Source: Bimuria novae-zelandiae CBS 107.79 (taxonomy: Eukaryota; Ascomycota; Dothideomycetes; Pleosporales; Didymosphaeriaceae). Taken from it: a stretch of 64,000 bases of DNA. A program made the position numbers and the translations under genes. The stretch covers positions 165,626-229,625 of the forward strand of contig ML976720.1 in assembly GCA_010015655.1 (NCBI GenBank). Direction: 5' to 3'. Below are positions 55,733-64,000 of the stretch, one piece after another (the stretch's first letter is position 1; every line of letters starts with the position of its first letter). The notes beneath the pieces are model-generated. The model was not told where the DNA came from, ran no database searches, and saw only the letters and a program-made list of their open reading frames with translations.

Positions 55733-57584
55733 ACGTACTTGACAAGCGAGCGGCCAGTACAAGCGAGCGGCCACCCCACCAAACTTTTCGCAACGCGTCA
55801 CCTTGTAATAATAATAGCTTAACTACCTCTTACTTAAATACTTTATAGCAAAGCAGATGTCTTCCTAACTATTTTAATTATCAATTAAAACTAAATCTAA
55901 AGCGTATAATACGCTATAGTAATATATAACGTTCCTTAAAGTATACTACGTAGGCGACGTGCAGGAATTACTACGCAGCACGATTATTAGTCTAAATTAA
56001 AAAAGCTTACTAAGCTAAAAGAGGAGGTAATTATTAGATATATACTTAATTTAGATTTTTAAGGATTTACGCCTACCCTAGGTGCTATATAAAATATAGT
56101 AGATAAGCTACTCGCTAAGCGCAGCGCTAGCTAGATAGGTAAAAACTAGCTATATAACTTTATTCAGTTTATGGATTACTTTACTATATAATTTAATTAG
56201 CTATATAATTAGTAAAAGGCTTTATATAAGGATCTTAAAGCTATTAAGGCTTAATTTAAGCTTGTATCGCGCACGAAGGCCACCTATAATATTTATAATA
56301 AAGATACTTATAACTTTAATAAAACTAGCTTTATAATAGACAAGATATTAGCGCAGCTTATTATTATAAGCTTAAAAAAATAAGGTAGACTAAAAGCTAT
56401 TTAGCTAGGTAATTATAGGCAGACTATAGTAATCTATAGAATTAACGCTACTAACTAGGCAATCCCGTTCTTTATTATTTTCCTTAGCTAGTATTACCTT
56501 TCTACCTAGTACTAGAATAATAATATTCTACGCGACTAGGCTTTTGCTATTAGTAATAATAGCTAGATTATTAATAAGCTTAGAGTAGAGTAGCTAAGGT
56601 ATATTATTAAGTATATAGTAGAGCGTAGGATAAGTGCACGCTAGCTACTTATATTTAATAGTTATAAAAGCTATAACTTACTTAAATTTTAAGAGGTTTA
56701 TAAGGAGAATAATATTATTACTTTTTATATACTACTATATTTATTATACTTTTTATAGCTACTTAATATTAGTTACTTCTCGCTATTAAAGCACGCGTAT
56801 AGCTACTAGATTAAAAGCCTAATGCGCGACTATATTAGCTATATTATAAAGCTAGAGTTCTTACTATCCTTCTGCACAGCCTATATATAATTAATTATAA
56901 AGGAGAATGTCTATATAAGCTTTTAAGACGCTAGCCTAGTTCTATACAACCTAGAGGCAGTAATATTAAAGCTTAATATTAAGCTTTATACGCAAACGCT
57001 ACCATTACTAAAGGTTATCTTTTAAAAAGCTAAAATACTAAGTAACGTGCGCAAGCTAAAGACTTAGTTAATATTAATATATAATAGAATTTAAAGGTAT
57101 AAGAGCTTATTACTTACTTTTATTATTATAGCGTTTAATTAGCTTGAAAAGGGCGTTAAAGTAATAGTTTATAAAAGTATGCTTATACGCGATTAGATCG
57201 TAAGACTTAAATAGGTAAATAAAGTAGCTATAACACGTAGAAAGCGATAAAAGAAGCGGATATAAAAATAAAATACTTTAATAAGGGTAAAGGTAGAGGA
57301 AATTATTACTTAAAAGGATATTAAGTAGTAGCTAGAGAGTAAAACGCGTTAAGGTAGGGTACGATTAAGTGCTAGTTAGTAGGCTTTAACGCGCTATAGC
57401 TACTATAAAGAGACTAAGTATAATACGCAAACGTGTGCAAAGCGTAGTATAAATACTACTTAATTTGGTATAGTAATTATATATAATTATTATATCGCGT
57501 TGTTAAGTTACATCGCGATAAAGGCAATAAAAGGTTCGTAGGGTGGCCGCTCGCTTGTACTGGCCGCTCGCTTGTCAAGTACGT
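55733..57584 (+). mobile_element. Fot1/pogo-like DNA transposon B, RIP-degraded
   Basis: 1,852 bp flanked by TA. The near-perfect inverted termini begin ACGTACTTGACAAGCGAGCG and contain two direct copies of AAGCGAGCGGCCA. On the plus strand the interior reads as a broken DDE transposase: YNFNKTSFII near 56,300 (from YNFDETGF), then GRLKAI and IPFFIIF, INKLRVE and LLIFNSYKSYN at about 56,650 (from LLILDGHESHN). These are catalytic-core landmarks of the Fot1/pogo (Tc1/mariner) group. Many stops show it is dead. Confidence 0.9.
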
Positions 57585-58701
57585 TATTTATTTTATTACT
57601 ACCTTCTATATTTGCGTAAGTAAGTTAGGTTTATTTTATACAGCTTAATTAATACGCTATTACGCAGCAGGATCTTTTTAAAAATTACTTAATAATAAGT
57701 AAAAGTCATTATAATTATAGAAGTACGAACTATACTAGTATTTATTACTATAAAGATATACGCTCCTTGGCGCTTAATCTCCTATAGCTTTATTATTATC
57801 CTTAATATTACTCTACGTCTTCGCCGCTTAAAGGTCACTTGCTATGCTATTAAACTTCTAGGAACTAAATTAGACTTACTAAACGTACGTTATATAGGTA
57901 GTAATATAATCCTCCGGCGTAGCTATTTACGTATTATTATTTTCATACTTAAATAGCTTAATTAGCTTAGGCGTGACGTGCTTATAGTTAATATTTTTAA
58001 TAATTTTTAAAAAGCCGTCTTATACGCGCGTACTTTTTATATTAAATACATTAATTTTAGTGCACTAGCTAGTAACTTTAATTTATAATTATAGCTAGTT
58101 TTTAAAGTTATATAACTTTAGGAAGGTATATAAGCGCTTATAATTATTAATTAAGTTATATTAGTAAACTACTATTAATAGTATAAAGTACTTTTTAAGG
58201 GAGATATGTCGCATGTACGGTATATTCTTTTTATATAGTAAGTAAATATAGCACTTAGTAATTATCTTACTAATATTTATATTTAGGTTTTAAGGTGCCT
58301 ACTTTTACTTAAAATAGTAAATAAATTACTTTTTATGTGAATTATATATAAATTAATAGTATTAAAATTTTGTATTTTTAAAATTAGTATTAGCGTATAG
58401 TATACTAGGCGCTTTATTATCTCTATATTAGTACGCTATAGACTTAATAGACTCTATTAGTGGAGGCATATTAGCTATAGCAACGTTAGGGTTATAATAC
58501 TACTATAGATCGTGCTACCACGCGGCATCCTTATAAAGAAAGATCTATACCTGCTAGTCCTTAGGCTTATTAAGGACTACTATAATACGCGTTATTATAG
58601 GATTAGATTCTATTATTATTATTATAAAGTTATATAATTATTACACAAGTTATATCTAGTAAGTATTATAGGATTATTAAAATAATTATAAGTAAGTAGT
58701 A
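57585..58701. other. Internal segment of the outer retrotransposon, RIP-degraded
   Basis: About 1.1 kb of AT-rich, TpA-dense sequence between transposons B and C. No frame or motif is recognisable. The other segments of the same element are 42,297-42,941, 48,765-50,095, 52,021-53,261 and 55,080-55,732. Confidence 0.55.
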
Positions 58702-60825
58702 CCGTAACGATTTAGTAAATGGGCCGGTTCGGCACTTGGGCCACCCTCGCTTTTTTCACCCCTTGCTTTACCCTCTTTTAACTTTAACTAATATGGCTCT
58801 AATTAACGACGCAATTAAAGAAATTAAATTATATAAGTTAGCTAGACGATAGTCGTACTAAAAAATAATAAAAAAAATATAGTGTACCACGTAAATTATT
58901 AAGGAGACTATACTAGGGTAAAAATATCCTAATAGAAGAGCAGAAACTCTAACGCAAAAAGATTAATCTATAATAAGAGTTAGAGCTTATAAGCTATATA
59001 GAGTAACTTATAGCTTATTAGCTACTCCTTATTAGAGAAATAATATAGAATTTTGCCTTTATAATTATAAAATAGCCTGTTAGAACGAGCTAGGTTACCT
59101 AATTTCTTAACTATAATTTAATTACTATTATTTTTTATTAGGCTACTCTAATAGATAGCGTACGCTACTAAGCTAATTTAAGTAATAAATATTATCTTTT
59201 CTTTTAGCTACTTGTTAAGAAAATAAAAGAGTACGATATAAAGCGTTATTATACGTATAATATAGATAAGAAGGACTTTCTTATCAGAGTTATTAAAAAA
59301 AAGTAAAAGGATCTTTAGTAAAGTAATATAAGACTATAAGGAGGTTATAGTATCCTTCTAAAATAGAAATAAATAGTGGATAACACTACTCGCCTATATA
59401 TATAATAATATATTAGTATTACTGCTAGCTCTATTATTTGTAGCTACTAATAAGGGCCTTTAATTATTATAGGTAGATAATATTAAAGCTAGAGAACACA
59501 AGATCTTTATTAGCTTATTTTTAACTAAATAGACTAATAACAATATAGGGCTTGCATGGCCAGAGTAAGTATTTAATTACTATACTAAGGAGAAAGCTTG
59601 TCGATCCTAGCGCCTACTTATCCTAGATAGCTATAGGTCTTACACAACAATAGACTTTACTAAGTACTATATATGTAATTAAATTCTGCTTATAGTATTC
59701 CCCCTTATAGCACTCACACGCTGCAAACACTAAATGTAGTAATATTTAAGCCTCTCTTATTAGCCTACTTAAAGGCTCTTATAAACTATCTTTATAATAT
59801 TTAAGGCTTATTACTAGTTAAGAAATAAGACTTCTTTAAGCTATTTTAAGAAGCCTAAACTATTTTTTTATAAAAAATAAATAGTTCTTAACTCCTTTAA
59901 AGCAACTAGGATATAGCTCCTTAACTTTAAAGTTATACTTAAATAATTTACCTACTTAATACTAAAGCAGGATTTACGCGAGAGCTTTAACTTAGTATTT
60001 AGTAATAAAAATTAGTATAAAATTAAAACTATTATACGCTTTTTAGTTAAGAATTAAAGTAATAAAAATGTTAAAAAGCTTTAGCGCTTGCTCTATTATA
60101 TTACTATTTAAAATAATTTACTCTACGATAAAGTAATAGGCCTAAAAGATACTATACTTACTAGTAAAAAATATAAGAAAAAAAGTAAACCTCTAGACTT
60201 ATAGTAATATAAGGAGTACTATAGCGGCGTAGTAATATAGTTACTAAGGGAGCTAAGGGAGGCTAAGGCGCGTAAAAGAGTAAAAAAGTAAGAGGAAGAG
60301 GAGTAATAACTTAAAAAGGCTTATAAGAAGGCTAAACAGGCCTTAAATAAAATTCTTAAACCTTAAGAGAAAGAAGGAAGAGAGAGGTTAAGAATTTAAA
60401 AGTAAAAAAAAAAAGAAGAGGATAAAGGCTAAAAAGTAGTATAAGCATAAGCGCAAGAAAATAAAGAAAAAAAAATCTAAAAAAGCTATATAAGCTTCCT
60501 AAATAGGAAAGAGGAAGGCTTTAAAGTCTCTTATAATAAAATAAAAAAATAGACTTATATAAAGGTTACTATAAAGGCTACTATTAACGCTTAGTATAAA
60601 TAACTCTATAATTTCTTACCCGTGATTACTACTTAGCGTGGCTAGAATATTAAGCTTTTGCAGAAATTTAAGTAGTATATTTTTATAGGAGTTTGTTTAG
60701 TATTAGAATAATTTATTAGAATAATTTAGCTATTATAGGTAACTTTGTAACGCTGTTTATATTACCGCGTGATTTTAATAAGGTGGCCTAAGTGCCAAAC
60801 CGGCCTATTTGCTGAATCGCCACGG
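58702..60825 (+). mobile_element. Fot1/pogo-like DNA transposon C, RIP-degraded
   Basis: 2,124 bp flanked by TA (58,700-58,701 and 60,826-60,827). The inverted termini of about 45 bp share TGGGCCGGTTCGGCACTTGG (RIP-altered at the right end). The family differs from A and B because these termini are unrelated. On the plus strand around 59,230-59,700 a transposase relic reads KEYDIKRYYTYNIDKKDFLI and then RLLILDSYRSY, corresponding to the DEKGFLIG and LLILDGHGSH blocks of pogo-type DDE transposases. A lysine/glutamate-rich C-terminal relic follows at 60,240-60,480. Confidence 0.88.
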
Positions 60826-60857
60826 TAGCCTTAGCAGGTATAAACTAGGCTTATAAA

Positions 60858-60990
60858 TATTACGTTAAGAAAAGTATTAAGGCAATTATTGTTAATTAAG
60901 TAGCTACTCTATAGAGCTATATACTGTATGGATCACGTGCACGGGCCGCACGTACGCGGGTGGCCCAAGCTTCCATACTGAACCGTCACA
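60858..60990 (+). repeat. Right LTR of the outer retrotransposon
   Basis: 133 bp, starting TATTACGTTA (a RIP-altered TGTCACGTCG) and ending AACCGTCACA. The first 50 bp carry many transitions relative to the left LTR; the middle is identical. Confidence 0.92.
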
Positions 60991-62743
60991 GGATCCACCC
61001 TATACACTTCGCTGAAACTTTGGGCGAACGCTTCAACGACCGTACCCTGGAGCTCCAAGTCCTCAAAACAGGAGAACCAGGATGCAAACCACCACCTCGT
61101 AACATCGTCGATGAATAAGGTTTGCTTTTTACGTACCCTAACGTCGATTCTCGCACCCACATCGAGGGACCGGAAGTGATTCGGGTATCTGCGATATAAA
61201 CGCCTGTACTGAGACAGTGCGAACTCTTCGAGAGCACGCCAAGTGACCTTGGGGTGTTACGCGAAGCCCGCATTGGTCACGTCCGGGCGTTTGAGGCGCG
61301 TGACGATCATGTTCTCATTCGCATATGAACAGCGCTCGATGCCATTGTCGGGGTAATTTTCTGGGCCAGCTTTTGGCAGCTCACCCGCGATTTTCCGCCT
61401 GATTTTATTCCGTTCGGTGTCTATCGTCTTTGCATCCCCTTGGGTGAAGCGCGTCTTGATCATATCGACGACATAGGGTTCTCTTGTGCCATCTTGTTTC
61501 GGCCTGATTGCGACGAAGATTCCGATCTCTCCGAATTCTTCGAGAGATTCGACGTATTCTTGGTGTATGTGGTGGTAAAACCTAGAGCTGTGCAAGAAAC
61601 GGTTCTCCATCCGCTTCGCATTCTTGTCAGGGCTAGAGTTCTTATAGTGCTGTGCCAAACTCTCCTGAAGTTCAATGAATTGCTTGAGCGCGTATTTGCA
61701 TGCCAGTTGCTAGTTGGCTTCCTTTTCTCCAACCCAATCAAGCACGGTAACCAAATCGGAGTATGCGCTGTGCCCTCTCTTTAGGACTTGCTTCTTCTTG
61801 TTGTATACCTCTGCGGGGAGTGGACATGCGATCTCCTTCGGCGTCTGTTTCTTCTTCAAGCTGCCCACGGGCACCTTTCGTTCGATTTCGCACATGTGCC
61901 ATCGAGGTCTCCATTGCTCGGCCTTTTTGGCGAGCGCATCGAAGGCATGAAGGTCGTAGATCTTGGGATAGTCCCATGCGGCTTCCTCGTGCGTGGGATA
62001 GATCAGCACGTTCTCATGCATATGCAAGTCGTATGCGCGAGAACCCATATGCACTCTGTTACCCACACGGTATGCCAGAAGCATCACTTTCACTCCAGGT
62101 ACCTTTTTACCCGTCGTGCTTGTTTGTGTCACTGTCGACGCTCCCGAGGTCGCTCGGGATTTGGGCGTCTTTGAGTTTTTGGAGTCTTGGGCGAGTACGG
62201 TGCATCTGGTGGGAATATCTTCTTGTTGATTTGTCTCGTCAAACGCAGCGCAGTCTACAGGTCCCTAGCGTATCTGGTCCTGAATCCCTTGCGGCGAAAG
62301 CTCTCCATGAATACAGCCATATGGTGCAGGTATTTAAATGAGTTGTCATTCTCACCCATCTTGACGTACCATTCTGATCTTTTCTCCTCTTTTGATCTTG
62401 GTTTCCCTTTCGGTGTCATCGTGGTCAGAATATAGTTATGCTCTAATTCTTTTTTAATCCGACTGAAGTTAGCATCATGAAAATAGTCAGGCGCTGGCGT
62501 AAGATTGGTAACACCATTTCCGTCTAGCGGAGGCTCGCGCAATAGGCCGGGATGCGGTTTGGCGCTGAGCGCGTCGTCAGCATGACCTGGAAATGAAATA
62601 GATTCCATATCCGGATCATCGGAATCGATGGGGGAGAGAATGGTTGTGTGGAGGGAGATTGATTGATCTGGTGAATGCTTGGTTTGTGAATTTGTCGTCG
62701 AAGGGCAGTGATGTCCATGGATGGATTGGATTAACGAATCCAT
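60991..62743 (-). pseudogene. N-terminal part of the split host gene, with two RIP-type nonsense codons
   Basis: Exon 1 is 62,315-62,743 (MDSLIQSIHGHHCPS...), a 50-nt intron is 62,265-62,314 (GTATTC...CGCTAG), and exon 2 starts at 62,264 with GPVDCAAFDETNQQEDIPTR. It then runs to the insertion at 60,995/60,991. In this single frame there are just two stops, TAG at 61,710-61,712 and TAA at 61,257-61,259. Both lie where CAG and CAA (Gln) would be expected, i.e. CpA to TpA. Between them the protein stays coherent (MENRFLHSSRFYHHIHQEYV, FGEIGIFVAIRPKQDGTREP), and after the second stop comes LDVGARIDVRVRKKQTLFID and DDVTRWWFASWFSCFEDLEL. The frame then enters the acidic and Gly-Gly-Ala C-terminus across the insertion. 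No family is recognised. An alternative start is Met at 62,608. Confidence 0.8.
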
Positions 62744-62747
62744 CCAT
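62717..62747. repeat. Perfect 11-bp inverted repeat over the host gene's start codon
   Basis: ATGGATGGATT (62,717-62,727) and AATCCATCCAT (62,737-62,747) form a hairpin with a 9-nt loop, embedded in further ATCC/GGAT repeats to about 62,790. The predicted start codon (62,741-62,743) lies in one arm. Confidence 0.85.
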
Positions 62748-62809
62748 ATCCATCCAATCCAAACAGCCCATGGAAATCCAATCCATCCACGTAGATTGTT
62801 CTATACCTA

Positions 62810-63050
62810 ATTAGGCGTCGTCTAGACCTAATTAAGGTATTAAATTAGTAGTTTTATTGTCTAATAGTTTTCCTGTGGCTTGTTAAGGTAAGCGACCTAA
62901 AAAATCGTAATATTTAAACTTAACTTTACCTAGTTTAACGAAACTTTTATAACACCTATTTAATAGCTCTAAAATAGTTAAAGCTACTTTTATTTAGTAT
63001 TTTCTTAAATCCTGCGACTTATTTTTACTAGTTATCTAATTATCTATTAA
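62810..63050. repeat. AT-rich RIP-like relic upstream of the split gene
   Basis: 240 bp of TpA-rich sequence (TAATTAGGCG, TAGACCTAATTAAGG and similar) without frames. It resembles the degraded transposons and is probably the remnant of another insertion. Confidence 0.55.
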
Positions 63051-63170
63051 AATGTGCCTTTGGTTAAATGGCGAGCGCCTGTAACAGGAACAATCGCTCG
63101 TCGACACGAGAAACCTTGGCCAGTCAAGACAGGATTCGAGATCATCCGAAAACCGACACTCATCCGTATC

Positions 63171-63250
63171 GGACCAATTTCGGATCTATCAGACCGATGG
63201 GGAACTACGAATCCGATTCGGACCTATTTCGGATCCATCAGACCGACGGT
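63171..63250 (+). repeat. Imperfect tandem repeat, period 49 bp
   Basis: GGACCAATTTCGGATCTATC at 63,171 recurs as GGACCTATTTCGGATCCATC at 63,220, each followed by AGACCGAYGG. The differences are mostly transitions. It has normal base composition; no function is apparent. Confidence 0.8.
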
Positions 63251-63279
63251 CAACCTATGGCAGTTATGTGCTAGCTAGC

Positions 63280-64000
63280 CATCTGGGAAGAGGTGTATTT
63301 AGAGGAGCTTGGGGCCTTTGTAGTTCAGTACCTTTTCCGTATCCTTTCGTACCAGGCCTATAGGCACTTAATTCATTCGAGGCTACATTCTTATACACGC
63401 ACTCCCACATGCCTCTGCTAGGAGATACGCCAACATCGATCCTTTGAGTGACCTGCGCCGATACAGCGCCTACGGCACCAACACATAAGGACCTCTTTAG
63501 AGCTACCTAGTGTCTTTTTACCTACGCTAATAATTATGGAAGCTTTAGAGGCTATTAAGACGCCTATTAAAGGGGTAAAATAATAGATTAAGTTAAATTC
63601 TACGTTATTGTAAACCCGTAAGCGTGTTTAGGCGCCAAAAGTGGCGTTAGTGCTAGACTTATAGGGCTCCCCATAACTATCCGTTCTATTAACTTAAAGT
63701 AGCCAGCAGAGTAGTAGTACGTACGGTATAAACTTATAGTTACTTAGTATGTCTATTAACGATGTTTGTGGCTCTATTACTAACCCCGTTACTATAGATA
63801 CTAGTGTTAATAATTAGCTTAATTCTTAATTAGAGGCATTAGAATTAACTTCGCAATATACTACCCTAATTTAATTAGTATTTGTCACGGTTTATGGCTC
63901 CTACCCTACAAGATAGTTGCTCCTACCTTGACATGGTTGCGACTTACCTTCTTTCTGTCTAGGACTAGCGTTGTTTGTGCCTGCGCACCTATACCTTCTG
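63280..64000. other. Repeat-like sequence at the right edge, partly RIP-degraded
   Basis: A stretch of near-normal composition (63,300-63,500) passes into AT-rich, stop-dense sequence (63,500-63,880) and then back to a mixed region (from about 63,890). A gag-like start, ATGGAAGCTTTAGAGGCT at about 63,536, is followed quickly by stops. It is probably the end of another transposable element extending beyond the window, but no terminus can be identified. Confidence 0.4.

Larger units (their letters stand above)
42165..60990. mobile_element. Outer LTR retrotransposon inserted in a host gene, expanded by nested insertions
   Basis: The ends are two LTRs, 42,165-42,296 (132 bp) and 60,858-60,990 (133 bp), that share long identical blocks such as GGATCACGTGCACGGGCCGC. 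They differ mostly by C-to-T/G-to-A changes in the right copy. On the minus strand the element starts TGTGACGG and ends GTGACA, the usual TG...CA. It is flanked by the exact 5-bp target duplication GGATC (42,160-42,164 and 60,991-60,995). Removing the five nested elements (42,942-48,759; 50,096-52,020; 53,262-55,079; 55,733-57,584; 58,702-60,825) and their target copies leaves about 5.27 kb, a normal size for a complete fungal LTR retrotransposon. The remaining internal sequence is too RIP-degraded to assign Copia or Gypsy confidently, and no intact frame survives. Confidence 0.9.

Noticed and set aside
1..64000. CRISPR arrays, bacterial operons or prophage
   Set aside because: No regularly spaced repeats of that kind exist, and the introns and gene families are fungal.

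Overview
The window looks like a chromosomal piece of a filamentous ascomycete (Pezizomycotina, plausibly a Dothideomycete; the class is a guess from gene content). The reasons are genes with one to six short (45-65 nt) GT-AG introns, a HET-domain gene, a GH51 arabinofuranosidase, an MlrC-type enzyme and a sugar transporter, and long AT-rich repeats whose surviving differences are C-to-T/G-to-A transitions, the signature of repeat-induced point mutation (RIP).

Positions 1-41,500 are ordinary gene space of about 50% GC, with some 20 genes on both strands. From left to right these are: a HET-domain gene cut by the window edge, a MAPEG/microsomal GST-like protein, Mediator subunit 22, a proline-rich unknown, a zinc-finger-like protein, a small F-box/2EXR-like protein, an FAD monooxygenase, an extended SDR, a quinone-oxidoreductase-like MDR gene broken by a 126-bp MITE, a GPI-type surface protein, a second 2EXR-like protein, a GH51 arabinofuranosidase, an Mpv17/PMP22 membrane protein, a PaxU/TMEM53-like hydrolase, a secreted AA8 cytochrome-domain protein, a single-pass cysteine-rich surface protein, an MlrC/M81 enzyme, a seven-exon MFS sugar transporter, an F-box-like protein, a DUF4360-like secreted protein and the mitochondrial protease OMA1. 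No PKS, NRPS or terpene backbone gene is visible, so the neighbouring oxidoreductases (12-18 kb) are not claimed as a metabolite cluster. The secreted and uptake functions (GH51, AA8, sugar transporter) fit plant-cell-wall saprotrophy or pathogenesis.

Positions 41,522-62,743 form one large structure. A minus-strand host gene of unknown function starts at about 62,743 and ends at 41,522, with a collagen-like Gly-Gly-Ala repeat near its C-terminus that holds an assembly gap. It is split by an LTR retrotransposon (42,165-60,990; 132/133-bp LTRs, TG...CA ends on the minus strand, 5-bp target duplication GGATC). That element was itself hit by at least five later insertions: a Copia element (42,942-48,759, duplication TCTAT), a short LTR element (50,096-52,020), and three Fot1/pogo-like DNA transposons (53,262-55,079; 55,733-57,584; 58,702-60,825, each between TA). 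Subtracting them leaves an outer element of about 5.3 kb. Everything inside is RIP-degraded, and two CpA-type nonsense codons (TAG, TAA) lie in the host-gene half to the right of the insertion.

Positions 62,750-64,000 hold repeat-rich, partly RIP-degraded sequence with no intact gene. Most gene models were built by joining reading frames at GT-AG sites; joined lengths came out as whole codon numbers wherever stated.
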